From the NCBI RefSeq assembly GCF_001874645.1, contig NZ_CP017887.1:248001-312000 (forward strand): a DNA stretch of 64,000 bases, read 5' to 3'. This document shows positions 36,701 to 46,917 of the stretch, piece by piece (positions within the stretch are counted from its first letter, which is position 1; every line of letters starts with the position of its first letter). Origin of the DNA: Pseudomonas frederiksbergensis. Lineage in GTDB: Bacteria; Pseudomonadota; Gammaproteobacteria; Pseudomonadales; Pseudomonadaceae. A program made the position numbers and the translations under genes. Below the pieces are notes generated by a model that was not told the origin of the DNA, ran no database searches, and saw only the letters and a list, made by a program, of their open reading frames with translations.

Positions 36701-39700
36701 ATGCGGGTGAGAACACATAAGTTTTTTGCATTGAACTGGGGAGTAGCAATCACTCTGGTGGTGGGGGTAGGGGCAAGCATTCTGGGCGCCTGGGTCCTTG
36801 AACGCATCAACGAGCAGCAGGCTCAACAAACAGTCGCAGTGGCTACCGAGGAAGCCGCAGAGTTGGTTTTAACTCGCCTCAATCTTTACCAATACGGATT
36901 GCGAGGCGCTCGTGGAGCGGTGCTGACAGCGGGTGAACATGGCATCAGTCGTGAGGTTTTTGACCAATATAACCAAACGCGCGACCTCGCTGTCGAGTTC
37001 CCTGGCGCAAGTGCCTTGGGCTTTATCAGGCGTGTACCTGAGCAGGATGAGCGCGGGTTTCTCAAGAGCGCTCAGGCCGATGGCAAAGCTGATTTCACCA
37101 TTCGTCAATTCTCACCCCATTCAGGCGAGCGTTACGTTGTCCAGTATGTCGCACCGGTTGAGGGAAACCAGCCTGCAATTGGTTTGGACATCGCTTCGGA
37201 AACGTCGCGGCGGGAGGCTGCCCAGTCCGCGATACAAAGCGGCGTAGCCCGGATTACTGGGCCCATCACTCTGGTGACCGCATCGAAACCGCAGCAGTCT
37301 TTCCTCGTTTTGATGCCCATCTTTCGCGGTGGTGTGACTCCGACGACCGTTGCTGAACGAGAGGCAGCAGCTTTTGGCTGGAGCTATGTCGTGTTGCAGA
37401 CAGAGGAGGTACTCAGAGGCTTACGCATAGAAAATGAGACAGTGCATTTGCGATTGAGGGATATCACTGTCCCAGGGCAAGAGAAGCTATTTTATGAAAG
37501 CATCGACGACTCGACTAGCCATGGAACGCTGATGACCCACCAGCTGGAGCGTGAGGTATACGGGAGACGATGGCAAGTTGAACTCAGCGCGCACCCATTG
37601 TTCATCCAGCGCCTGAATCAGGTTTCACCAAAGGTCGTCCTGTTGATGGGTGGTTTGCTTACTCTACTCCTGGCTACGCTGGCAGGTGTTGTGAATGTCA
37701 GCCGTCAACATCGGCGCCAGATATTCGCGGAGCAGGCAAGGCTGGCCGTCATTGTCGAAAGCTCGGCCGATGGCATTATTGGAAAAACACTCGATGGCAT
37801 CGTCACCAACTGGAACAAGGGAGCCGAGCACCTTTTTGGCTATACCGCCGAGGAGGCTGTGGGCCAAACACTGGTCAGTTTGATTGTTCCTGAGGCGCTT
37901 GTAGCTGAGGAAGCCCATATCCTTGCCAGCATAAGGGCGGGGGAGCGTGTCCCCAGCTTTGATACCCAGCGCCGTCGCAAAGATAGCCGGTTGATCGATA
38001 TCTCCGCTAGCATCTCGCCCATTTATGGCGAGGGTGGTCGCGTCATTGGAGCCTCCACGACGTTAAGGGATATCTCGGCGAAAAAAGCATCAGAGGCCCG
38101 AATTCTCGAACTCAACTCCAACCTGGAGGAACAGGTGGCGCAGCGAACTTCAGAGTTGCGGCATCTCAATCTGTTGTTGGGCTCTGTGTTGCGTTCGGCC
38201 ACCAAGGTTTCGATCATTGCGACGGATCTCGATGGGGTTATCCGTGTGTTTAATAAAGGCGCCGAGCATTTGTTGGGTTATGACGCTGATGAGTTGCTGG
38301 AGCAGCGCACACCCGAATCGATACATATGCCAGAGGAAATCGCTGCTCGCAGCATTGAACTGAGCGAGGAGTACGCTCAGGCAATCGATGGTTTCCGTGT
38401 GTTTGCCCATAAGCCTGAGCTTGAAGGCGCAGAAACCCGAGAGTGGACTTACATACGTAAAGACGGCTCGCGTTTTCCTGTCACGCTGGTGGTCACCTCC
38501 ATGCGAGATACCGATGGGGTACTGAGCGGTTACCTGGGCATCGCGGTAGACATCACCGAACGTAAAGAGGCGGAAAGGGAACTGGCTGCGAGCCTGAAGA
38601 CGACACTGGAACAACGTAGCGAACTGATGGCGGTGCATGATCAGCTGCTGATGGCTGCTGAAGTGGCCGAACTGGGCATCTGGTCCTGGACGTTGGCAGA
38701 CAATGTCTTGACGTGGAATGACCGCATGTTCGAGTTCTACGGGCAGCCACTGATGTTGCGCAATACTGGCCTGAGTTATATGCACTGGTACTCGCGTATT
38801 CATCCCGAGGATGCTATAGCTGCGGCTGCAAAGCTGAATGCCGCCGTCGAGGGGACTGATGTGTATGACACAGTTTTCCGTGTCGTTCGCCCGGATGGAC
38901 AGGTCCGCTTCATACATGCAGGCGCGCAGGTCGAACGCAGTCCAAACGGTGCAGCTTTGCGCGTGACGGGTATCAATCGGGACATCACTGTCCAACGCGA
39001 GCTAGAGTCACATCTGCTTTACGCCAAGGAACAGGCCGATGCAGGGAGCGCGGCAAAATCGTCGTTCCTGGCCAACATGAGCCATGAAATACGTACTCCG
39101 ATGAACGCCGTGCTGGGTATGTTGCAGTTGGTGCAGAATACTGACCTGAATGATCGTCAACTCGACTATGTGACCAAAGCGCAGACTGCTGCGAAATCAC
39201 TTCTGGGTTTGCTCAATGACATCCTCGATTACTCCAAGATTGAGGCCGGCAAGCTGCAACTCGATGTGCACCCATTCGAACTCGAACCGCTCATGCGTGA
39301 CCTCGCCGTTGTGCTGGCCGGCAACCAGGGCCAGAAAGAAGTAGAGGTCATGTTCGACCTGGACTCCAATCTACCCAACGACCTGATAGGCGATAGCCTA
39401 CGACTGCAACAGGTGCTGATCAACCTGGCGGGTAATGCTCTCAAGTTCACCATGGAAGGCCAGATCGTGGTCAGCGTCGAGCAACTGCTGCGCACGGAAA
39501 ATGCTGTGAGCTTGCGCATCGCGGTTTCTGATACTGGCATCGGCATCAGTTCGGAGCAGCTTCAGCGCATTTTTGAAGGATTCACTCAGGCCGAGGCTTC
39601 AACCTCTCGGCGCTTTGGTGGCACAGGTCTGGGCCTGGTGATCTGCAAGCGGTTGGTCACCTTAATGGGTGGTGAACTTCAGGTGGAGAGCCAGCAGGGT

Positions 39701-41248
39701 GTCGGTAGTCACTTCTGGTTTGATATCACCCTGGATGTAGCGCCGACTTCGCTGCTGAAATCTGCCTGCCCTAAAGTCGATGTGTCTTTACGGATACTGG
39801 TAGTCGACGACAACGCCATGGCGGGTGAATTGCTGTTACGAACCGTTCATGCATTGGGATGGGAGGCCGACCACGTGAGTGGTGGCACGCAAGCGGTGGA
39901 ATGGGTGAAGAAAGCCCAGGCGCGAGGCACAGCCTACGACGTGGTGCTGATGGACTGGCGGATGTCCGATATGGATGGGCTGAGCGCTGCGCAATTGATC
40001 CATCAACAGGGCAACGGCGTACCTCCTCCAATGATCATTATGATTACCGCTTACGGCCGCGAAGTGTTGGCAGACGCCCACCAGGCGGGAGACGCTCCAT
40101 TCGTGGGGTTTCTCACCAAGCCTGTAACTCCCAAGCAGTTGGCCGACGCTGTTAAGCGAGCGCTCAACGGCAAAGGTCTGCCGCAGTCACTCCCGTCCAA
40201 ATCAACTGTTGACAGGTCGCAGCGTCTGGCCGGGCTGCGGCTATTAGTGGTGGAAGACAACATGCTCAATCGGCAGGTTGCCGATGAGTTACTGACAGGG
40301 GAAGGCGCTCAGGTAACACTGGCTGAGGGTGGACTGGAAGGTGTGAGCAGGGTGATGGCAGAGAGCGTGCCCTTCGACGTCGTGTTGATGGATATCCAGA
40401 TGCCGGATATTGATGGCTTGGAGGCGACCCGTCGCATTCGATCAAATCCACGCTTTGCAGCGCTGCCGATTGTGGCGATGACCGCGAACGCCTCCTATAC
40501 CGACCGTGAGGCGTGTCTTGCGGCGGGGATGAATGATCATGTCGGCAAACCTATAGACCTGGAGCAACTTGTCGTAACGCTGCTCTTTCAAGCGGGTCGC
40601 GAGGATAGCCAAGCATCTCAAACTGTGGGGCAAGCCAATACAGGAGAAGGCGTCATTGAGCCTCGTGCATCGATCATCGGCCGCTTTGGCGGTAACCTAG
40701 GGTTGATCCGCAACGTGCTGCGTAACTTTGGCCCCGAACTGGAAACACAGCTTGTCCGGTTGCGCGATCAGATCCAGCGGCAAGACGCACCGGGGGCAGC
40801 TTCTGTGCTCCACACCATTAAAGGGAGCAGCGGCACCATGGGTGCCAAGGCGGTGTCGCTGCTGGCCGGTAACCTGGAGCACACACTAAAACACGGAGAT
40901 GCAGAATCTGTGGCGAGCATCTTTGCAGACCCAGCATGGTTTGACGAATTGAGCAGGTTACTGCAACGAAGCCTTGAGCAAATGGATGACGATTTTGGTC
41001 AGAGCCCGCGTGCAAAAAGCAGTGCTGACGAAAGCCCCTTGGCTCCGGCGCAATGGAAAGAGTCCCTAGAGGAGATTTTGCTGTTGCTGGAAGCAGGTAA
41101 CCTTCAAGCCATAGAGATGGCAGACGCATTGGCGTCAAAAACACCACAAGCCTTGCGCCCGCAGTTCGACGAGATGGTTGCCATGCTGCAGTCGCTAGAC
41201 TTTTCTGCTGCGGCGCAGATTGGTCGTGAACTTTTGAGATCTGCCTGA
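36701..41248 (+). CDS. Hybrid sensor histidine kinase (CHASE-PAS3-HisKA-HATPase-REC2-Hpt)
   Basis: The 1515-residue membrane kinase has TM1 at about 12-32 and TM2 near 312-332, flanking a CHASE-like periplasmic sensor (GALGFIRRVPEQDERGF type region ASALGFIRRVPEQDERGF). Three PAS domains follow (about 345-460, 500-620, 650-775). HisKA has NMSHEIRTPMN with His795, then the ATPase with N, G1 and G2 boxes (DTGIGISSEQ, GGTGLGL). Two REC domains carry Asp1085 (MDWRMSD) and Asp1231 (MDIQMPD). A C-terminal Hpt has HTIKGSS with His1371. Its stop overlaps the cyclase start by one base. Confidence 0.95.
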   Translation: MRVRTHKFFALNWGVAITLVVGVGASILGAWVLERINEQQAQQTVAVATEEAAELVLTRLNLYQYGLRGARGAVLTAGEHGISREVFDQYNQTRDLAVEFPGASALGFIRRVPEQDERGFLKSAQADGKADFTIRQFSPHSGERYVVQYVAPVEGNQPAIGLDIASETSRREAAQSAIQSGVARITGPITLVTASKPQQSFLVLMPIFRGGVTPTTVAEREAAAFGWSYVVLQTEEVLRGLRIENETVHLRLRDITVPGQEKLFYESIDDSTSHGTLMTHQLEREVYGRRWQVELSAHPLFIQRLNQVSPKVVLLMGGLLTLLLATLAGVVNVSRQHRRQIFAEQARLAVIVESSADGIIGKTLDGIVTNWNKGAEHLFGYTAEEAVGQTLVSLIVPEALVAEEAHILASIRAGERVPSFDTQRRRKDSRLIDISASISPIYGEGGRVIGASTTLRDISAKKASEARILELNSNLEEQVAQRTSELRHLNLLLGSVLRSATKVSIIATDLDGVIRVFNKGAEHLLGYDADELLEQRTPESIHMPEEIAARSIELSEEYAQAIDGFRVFAHKPELEGAETREWTYIRKDGSRFPVTLVVTSMRDTDGVLSGYLGIAVDITERKEAERELAASLKTTLEQRSELMAVHDQLLMAAEVAELGIWSWTLADNVLTWNDRMFEFYGQPLMLRNTGLSYMHWYSRIHPEDAIAAAAKLNAAVEGTDVYDTVFRVVRPDGQVRFIHAGAQVERSPNGAALRVTGINRDITVQRELESHLLYAKEQADAGSAAKSSFLANMSHEIRTPMNAVLGMLQLVQNTDLNDRQLDYVTKAQTAAKSLLGLLNDILDYSKIEAGKLQLDVHPFELEPLMRDLAVVLAGNQGQKEVEVMFDLDSNLPNDLIGDSLRLQQVLINLAGNALKFTMEGQIVVSVEQLLRTENAVSLRIAVSDTGIGISSEQLQRIFEGFTQAEASTSRRFGGTGLGLVICKRLVTLMGGELQVESQQGVGSHFWFDITLDVAPTSLLKSACPKVDVSLRILVVDDNAMAGELLLRTVHALGWEADHVSGGTQAVEWVKKAQARGTAYDVVLMDWRMSDMDGLSAAQLIHQQGNGVPPPMIIMITAYGREVLADAHQAGDAPFVGFLTKPVTPKQLADAVKRALNGKGLPQSLPSKSTVDRSQRLAGLRLLVVEDNMLNRQVADELLTGEGAQVTLAEGGLEGVSRVMAESVPFDVVLMDIQMPDIDGLEATRRIRSNPRFAALPIVAMTANASYTDREACLAAGMNDHVGKPIDLEQLVVTLLFQAGREDSQASQTVGQANTGEGVIEPRASIIGRFGGNLGLIRNVLRNFGPELETQLVRLRDQIQRQDAPGAASVLHTIKGSSGTMGAKAVSLLAGNLEHTLKHGDAESVASIFADPAWFDELSRLLQRSLEQMDDDFGQSPRAKSSADESPLAPAQWKESLEEILLLLEAGNLQAIEMADALASKTPQALRPQFDEMVAMLQSLDFSAAAQIGRELLRSA

Positions 41249-42195
41249 TGGAACAATCGATGGGAACCTGGTTAACGCATCCCCATAACCGTCAAAAACT
41301 GCTTATTGTCGACGACCAACCGACTAATATCCGGGTACTCCATGAGCTGTTTCGTGAGGACTGTGATGTGTTCATGGCCACCAGCGGTGAGCAGGCGATC
41401 ACACTATGTCGGACTCAGCTACCCGATCTGATTCTGCTTGACGTGGTCATGGAGGGCATGGACGGGCATGAAGTATGCCGTCGACTCAAGGCTGACCCTG
41501 CGACCCAGGATATCCCCATCATATTCATTACCGCACAGCAGCAGGAGTCGGATGAGGTACTAGGTCTGGAACTTGGCGCGGTGGACTTCATCAGCAAACC
41601 CATCAATCCGATCATTGTTAGAGCCCGTGTGCGAACACACCTGACCCTGAAACTACAGAACGATCTGCTGCGCTCCATGGCGTTGATGGATGGCCTTACT
41701 GGAGTGGCAAATCGACGAAAATTCGATGAGGGTATATTGGCGGATTGGAGGCAGTGTTTTCGAGAGCAAAAGCCACTTTCGCTTATTTTAGTGGATGTCG
41801 ACTTTTTTAAACGCTACAACGATCAATACGGACACCAGGCAGGAGATAGCTGCCTGAAATCCGTTGCCCAAGCATTATCTGAAATGGTTAGACGGCCCTA
41901 TGACTTGGTCGCTAGGTATGGTGGCGAAGAGTTTGCCTGCGTTTTGCCCAATACAGGTATTTCTGGGGCGGTCGAAATTGCAGAAAAAATGCAAGAGCGT
42001 ATCCGAGCACTGGGTATCGAGCACTCGGCTTCTGATGTAGATCGTGTGGTAACTATTTCTCTGGGCGTCGCAACATTGACGCCCAGTGGTGATCTTGAAT
42101 TCCAGGCTTTGATAGAAGCTGCGGACAAGCAACTCTACGAAGCGAAGAAAGCTGGCAGGGCGAGGGTATGTTCATCTGCAATATCGTCCAGTTAA
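41248..42195 (+). CDS. REC-GGDEF diguanylate cyclase
   Basis: The 315-residue protein has an N-terminal REC domain (phosphoacceptor in LILLDVVMEGMDG) and a GGDEF domain with GGEEF at residues 225-229. An inhibitory site, RPYD, lies five residues before it (RxxD-x5-GGEEF), so product inhibition by cyclic-di-GMP is expected. The start overlaps the kinase stop (TGATG), so phosphotransfer from the upstream Hpt to this REC domain is likely. Catalysis and the PleD/WspR-like layout are well supported. Confidence 0.95.
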   Translation: MEQSMGTWLTHPHNRQKLLIVDDQPTNIRVLHELFREDCDVFMATSGEQAITLCRTQLPDLILLDVVMEGMDGHEVCRRLKADPATQDIPIIFITAQQQESDEVLGLELGAVDFISKPINPIIVRARVRTHLTLKLQNDLLRSMALMDGLTGVANRRKFDEGILADWRQCFREQKPLSLILVDVDFFKRYNDQYGHQAGDSCLKSVAQALSEMVRRPYDLVARYGGEEFACVLPNTGISGAVEIAEKMQERIRALGIEHSASDVDRVVTISLGVATLTPSGDLEFQALIEAADKQLYEAKKAGRARVCSSAISSS

Positions 42196-42517
42196 GAGCC
42201 CCCTTTTCTTATTACATTTTTTGGTTGGGTCTCAAGGGCGAGCATTGAATCAAGAACTTGCGCCAATCGAGAACACCCAGTAACTGTCCGCATTTTACCG
42301 AAAGCCTCTAGGTGTAACGGCTCGCGTTTGAAAGCATCCGGGCTCACAATCAAAGCGATTTCCAGCTCAGAGTAACCGCAACCGACGGACTGGCCAATTG
42401 ATAAAGTCGTCAACGCCATGAACTAACTGACCAAGGATAGCCAGCCTCCACGCATCAAGCCTACAAGGGCACTAACCTTCGAGACGGGGCAGATCTCCAA
42501 TTGACTGCGCGAAAGTC
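42196..42517. other. Stretch between the cyclase and the O-antigen cluster
   Basis: The two gene clusters converge here. A minus-strand frame of 75 residues (42192-42419, MALTTLSIGQSVGCGYSELE and on) overlaps the cyclase stop but has no good ribosome site and no recognised family. I do not call it a gene. No clear terminator was found. Confidence 0.35.
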
Positions 42518-43747
42518 TCAGCCAGGTCCAACAACTTTCTGTAATAACTCAGTCATCGTCGCTCGGCTTGAAGCCGCTTCAAAATTACTTTGAATGTACC
42601 GTACCGCGCTGCTGCCCATATCGAGCCGGCGAGTCTCATCACTCATCAACTCACTGACAAAGGTTGAAAGCTGCAGAGCACAATTCGGAGCAAATATAAT
42701 GCCCGCATGAGCAGCCTTAACTATCCCGGCAGCCTCCCCACCTACACCACATAACACCGGCCGACCGCAGGCCATGTAATCCAGTAACTTTGTAGGAATA
42801 GCTCCTTTGAATAGAGGAATATCCTGCAAAGTTACTAGACACAAATCCGCGGCATTAATGAAACCACGCGCCAAATTTTTGGATACCGGAGCCAGCAGCA
42901 GCACATTATCGACCTTCAACTCTGCAATACGACCCTCGATATGCGAGCGTTTCATACCATCGCCAATCAACACGAAAAGTGTTTTTTGATCCTGACAATG
43001 CATGGCAGCATCAACAATCACATCCAGATTATTGGCCTCGCCCATCGCCCCAAAATACAAAACAATGCTTCGTCCGTCCCAGCCATGTATTCGACGAATC
43101 TCGGCCCCCGCGTCGGGATCGGGATAAAGCATCTGGGTATCGATACCACAGGTAATCACTTCTAGCTTTTCTGCGGGCCAGCCACGCCGATGAATATCGT
43201 CGCGAATGCCATGGGTCAAGGTAACAATTCGCTCTGCCTTGTCGTAAAGCAGTCGCTCCATCCATGACATAACGGCAATCAGAGGTCGGTTACTCAGAAT
43301 CCCCATCTGCACGGCAGACTCTGGCCACAGATCTCGCACCTCTAAAACCATCGGAATACCGCGCAGCTTGCAGACCAGCCAGACGGAGAACATAGGGAAA
43401 ATGGGTGGTGAAGAAACGAGTACGACATCCGGATTTCCAGCCCGCAACAGTCCAATGGGCGCCGTCAGTGAAAATGAAATGAAACTAAGCAAGCGTCCCA
43501 AGTAGCTGCGGTGCAGTTCGCTGTAGGTGTAGGTACGAATGATCCGCACCGCACCGTCCTGCTCCCGCCGCAACAGGCGCCTGTACCAAGGGAGAACCGG
43601 TTGATCGCGGCGCATGTAGCCGGCCTCGCCAGAGACCACTGTTACCTCATGGCCATTGGTAGCCAGATGCTGGGTGAGTTCATACACCAGCGAGTGCCCC
43701 GGCGATGAGTGCCCCTGATAGTACTGGTAAACCACCGCGACCTTCAT
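42518..43747 (-). CDS. GT4 family glycosyltransferase
   Basis: The 409-residue protein is a GT-B fold glycosyltransferase of family 4. It starts MKVAVVYQYYQGHSSPGHSL and has the WbuB-like VLEVRDLWPESAVQMG motif, the donor-binding VLYFGAMGEANNLDVIVDAA stretch and a C-terminal E-x7-E region. It would add one sugar of the O unit in the cytoplasm. The start overlaps the stop of the neighbouring GT by four bases. It is the last gene of the cluster. Confidence 0.9.
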   Translation of the reverse strand: MKVAVVYQYYQGHSSPGHSLVYELTQHLATNGHEVTVVSGEAGYMRRDQPVLPWYRRLLRREQDGAVRIIRTYTYSELHRSYLGRLLSFISFSLTAPIGLLRAGNPDVVLVSSPPIFPMFSVWLVCKLRGIPMVLEVRDLWPESAVQMGILSNRPLIAVMSWMERLLYDKAERIVTLTHGIRDDIHRRGWPAEKLEVITCGIDTQMLYPDPDAGAEIRRIHGWDGRSIVLYFGAMGEANNLDVIVDAAMHCQDQKTLFVLIGDGMKRSHIEGRIAELKVDNVLLLAPVSKNLARGFINAADLCLVTLQDIPLFKGAIPTKLLDYMACGRPVLCGVGGEAAGIVKAAHAGIIFAPNCALQLSTFVSELMSDETRRLDMGSSAVRYIQSNFEAASSRATMTELLQKVVGPG

Positions 43748-44985
43748 TTGAACGCCCTGTAGAGATGCTTGAGGTTCTCACCTTCCCTCTGCCAACTGAG
43801 CTCCTGTCGAACGACAGCAAGGCGCTCACGCCAGCATTGTTGGCGCAGTTCATCGGCAAAGAATTGCTCGATCATCTTCGCCATGGCCAACGGCGTGGTC
43901 AAATCACCAACACAACCGATCTGATTGCCCTCAACCAAACGCCGCAACTCCGGTAAGTCGCTGGCCAGGATGGGTAACCCGGCAGCAATGAACTCGAACA
44001 ACTTGTTCGGCGTGCAGTAGTAATTGTTCAGGCAAATCGCCTGATAAGGAATCACACCAGCGTCCGCTGCTGCCGTCACCTCAAGCAATTGCGTTTGGGC
44101 GACTGCCGGATGCAGATGTACGCGCGACTGCAGCCCCTTGCGCTTGATCAAGCGCTGCAGAGCATCGGCAAGCTGGCCATCCCCCAGCAATACAAGATGA
44201 ACCCCTGAATCGCGCAGCAACAGCATAGCCTCGACCAGTTCAAGCAAGTTGCGTCCGGCAGAAAACCCACCCTGAAACAACAAGACGCGATGCTCGCGAG
44301 GAATGCCGAAGCATTCATGCAAATACCAAGAGCGTGGCCCAAGCGGTTTGATGCGCTCGGCGTTATGAATGACTGCCACTTCTGTCAACCCATAGCGCGC
44401 CTCTAGCTCACGAGCAATCGACGGATTAACTGTAATCACCCGATCACAGGCATGGATATACCGGCGCTCAATCTTCGCCCATCTCGCCCGCTGCCCGCGC
44501 GCGAACTCTTGCGCGCTGTACAACTCATGGCTGTCATAGATCAAACGGGCGCCAAACTCACTGGCCAACGCCCGACCAACAGCAAGCATCGGCAGATCAT
44601 GCGCAACCACGATATCAGCCACATGCTGACGGCCATCAGCAAGAAACAGATTCAGATAAAAGCGCTCCTGATCGACCAAAAATCGCCAGGCAAAAGACTT
44701 CAGCAATCGCATCAATTGGCCATTCATTGGCAGATACCGACGAACCAGCCTATATACCTCGAGCACGCAATTCTCCCGCCGCGCCATTGACTCGGCCCGG
44801 GCACCGATTCGTACAACGCGCGGATCGCCCAACACTACCGATCCATCCAGTGGCCTCGCCAAAATGGTGACCCGCCAGCCGTCCTCCTCCAAGCTGTCTG
44901 CTTGGAGAAGTATCCGTCGATCAATCTGCCGGTCGTCGCACAACATCAGCACTCGCCGCGCAGGCGCCTTGAGGTCAGATGCCAC
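43744..44985 (-). CDS. GT4 family glycosyltransferase
   Basis: The 413-residue GT-B enzyme has RVLMLCDDRQIDRRILLQAD at its start, LIYDSHELYSAQEFARGQRA in the N-domain and LLFQGGFSAGRNLLELVEAM in the donor domain. It closely parallels the GT4 at 50092 (same YDxHELY and FQGGFxxxRNL motifs), so the two may be related copies. Its start lies 11 bases inside the asnB end and its stop overlaps the next GT. Donor and acceptor are unknown. Confidence 0.9.
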   Translation of the reverse strand: MASDLKAPARRVLMLCDDRQIDRRILLQADSLEEDGWRVTILARPLDGSVVLGDPRVVRIGARAESMARRENCVLEVYRLVRRYLPMNGQLMRLLKSFAWRFLVDQERFYLNLFLADGRQHVADIVVAHDLPMLAVGRALASEFGARLIYDSHELYSAQEFARGQRARWAKIERRYIHACDRVITVNPSIARELEARYGLTEVAVIHNAERIKPLGPRSWYLHECFGIPREHRVLLFQGGFSAGRNLLELVEAMLLLRDSGVHLVLLGDGQLADALQRLIKRKGLQSRVHLHPAVAQTQLLEVTAAADAGVIPYQAICLNNYYCTPNKLFEFIAAGLPILASDLPELRRLVEGNQIGCVGDLTTPLAMAKMIEQFFADELRQQCWRERLAVVRQELSWQREGENLKHLYRAFK

Positions 44986-46903
44986 TGGGCTTCATATCTC
45001 CGTCGATGAAAATGCGGTGCCACAGTTCCAAGCACAGCAGGCCCCAGACTACACGACCGAACTCGCGCTCGTTGCCCAGGATTTTCTCCACCGCTGTCAC
45101 GTCATACAAGCCGCGCTGACGTGCACGATCAGACAGCAGTGTGTCGCGCACAAAGTCGCGCGCCACGCCCTTGGTCCACTGCGTGAGCGGCGTCGGAAAG
45201 CCCATCTTGTCCTTACGATCGAAAATGCTCTGCGGCACCGCACTGCGCACCGATTCCTTGAACAGGTGCTTCATCCGCCCTTCGGCGAACTTGATGTTTG
45301 GCGGGATGGTGGCCATGAACTCCACGATGCGGTGATCCAGCAACGGCACCCGCGACTCAATGGAGGCTGCCATGCTGGTACGGTCCTCCACATGCAACAG
45401 TGCCGGCAGCGAACCCTTCAAGTCGAAATAGGTCATCCGGTTGACCAGCGAATGCATCTCGCCACGGTTGAAAATGCGCTGGAACGACTCGAACGACGAG
45501 TAGCCGCTGCCGCTATGCAACGCGCCCTGATTGAACAGTTGCGCCATGCCCTCGCTGCGGTCCAGCAAGCTGAAATAACGCTGGTCATAAGAGGCGAACA
45601 GGCCGTTTTTCCACAGACCTTGCAGCATCGGCTGGTAGGTCGCCAGCAGCGGCAGGTTGGGCACGATAGATTCCAGCGATACGGCATAACGGTTCTGGTT
45701 AGCCGTCTGATAAATGGCGCCCGACAGGCACTTCTCCAAGTACAACGCCATATAGCGGGCGTAACCGATAAACAGTTCATCACCGCCCTGCCCGCCCATG
45801 ACTACCTTTACATGCTTGGCAGCCAACTGCGACACGTAGTACTGCGGAATCACCCCAGGACCGGCCAGCGGTTCGTCCATGTAATACATGAGGCGCGGCA
45901 GCATATCCGCCAGCTCGTTGCTGGCCGGAATATAGATTTCATTGTATTGGGTGCCGGCAAACGCAGCGACATCCTTCGCGTATCCGGTCTCGTCGAACTG
46001 CGGCCCTTCGTTGAACGCTCCGGTAAAGGTGTTCATCTTTTCGCCGCCCAGCATGCGCGAGGCCAGACAGACGATGGCGCTGGAATCCAGACCACCAGAC
46101 AAATGCGCACCCAGCGGCACATCCGACCGCATATGCAGGCGGATCGAGTCGTCGATCAAGCCCGACAGCGTATCGACGAAATAACGCTCATCGTGTTCTT
46201 CATCAATGTTGTAATGCAGGTCCCAGTACTGGCGCGTCTGCACCTTGAGCGTTTCGCCCTCGTACCATGCCGACAGGCAATGGCCCGGCTCCAGTTTATC
46301 CACACCTTGGAACAGGGTTTTCTCATTCAGGCAGAACTGGAACGTCAGGTAATCCTGCAGACCGTCGGGGTTGGCCTGCGCCTTAACGCCGCCGTCGGCA
46401 GTGATCGCCTTGATCTCCGAGGCGAACAGCAAACGGCGACCATCGAAGTGGTAATAGAACGGCTTGATGCCGATGCGATCACGGGCGCAAAACAGGCGCT
46501 GTTCATGCTTGTCCCAGATGGCAAACGCGAACATCCCCAGCAGGCGATCCACAAAACGCTCGCCCCATTCGCGGTAGGCGTACAGCAGCACTTCGGTATC
46601 CGAATAGCTGTGAATGGGATGGCCCTTACCGATCAACTCGCGGCGCAACTCCAGGTAATTGTAGATGGCGCCGTTGAACACCACGATAAAGCGACCGTCT
46701 TCGGTCACCATCGGTTGTTTGCCGTGTTCGGGGTCGATGATGGCCAGGCGCACATGGCCCAGGCCAACCGGCCGGCGTTCGTCCAACCAGATGCCATCTC
46801 CGTCGGGGCCGCGATGGCGGATGGCGGACATCATTTTTTTCAGCGAGTGAGTGATTTCATCGCTGTTCCCGAATGTTGCTAGCGACCCTGCTATTCCACA
46901 CAT
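44975..46903 (-). CDS. AsnB-type glutamine-dependent amidotransferase
   Basis: The product is 642 residues from the ATG at 46903, so that Cys2 (MCGIAGSLATFG) is the class II glutaminase nucleophile; the frame extends three codons upstream but only this start gives Cys2 after Met removal. The second domain has the ATP loop LSGGLDSSAIVCLASRMLGG. The enzyme makes an amide from glutamine. In O-antigen clusters, such proteins (for example WbpS) amidate uronic acids, which fits the acidic sugar made here. A housekeeping asparagine synthase is the alternative. Confidence 0.9.
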   Translation of the reverse strand: MCGIAGSLATFGNSDEITHSLKKMMSAIRHRGPDGDGIWLDERRPVGLGHVRLAIIDPEHGKQPMVTEDGRFIVVFNGAIYNYLELRRELIGKGHPIHSYSDTEVLLYAYREWGERFVDRLLGMFAFAIWDKHEQRLFCARDRIGIKPFYYHFDGRRLLFASEIKAITADGGVKAQANPDGLQDYLTFQFCLNEKTLFQGVDKLEPGHCLSAWYEGETLKVQTRQYWDLHYNIDEEHDERYFVDTLSGLIDDSIRLHMRSDVPLGAHLSGGLDSSAIVCLASRMLGGEKMNTFTGAFNEGPQFDETGYAKDVAAFAGTQYNEIYIPASNELADMLPRLMYYMDEPLAGPGVIPQYYVSQLAAKHVKVVMGGQGGDELFIGYARYMALYLEKCLSGAIYQTANQNRYAVSLESIVPNLPLLATYQPMLQGLWKNGLFASYDQRYFSLLDRSEGMAQLFNQGALHSGSGYSSFESFQRIFNRGEMHSLVNRMTYFDLKGSLPALLHVEDRTSMAASIESRVPLLDHRIVEFMATIPPNIKFAEGRMKHLFKESVRSAVPQSIFDRKDKMGFPTPLTQWTKGVARDFVRDTLLSDRARQRGLYDVTAVEKILGNEREFGRVVWGLLCLELWHRIFIDGDMKPSGI

Positions 46904-46917
46904 ACAACACACCTAAA

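Noticed and set aside
44864..46882. Long open frame of 672 codons opposite asnB
   Set aside because: It lies antisense to asnB, has a codon-shadow composition and no recognisable motif.
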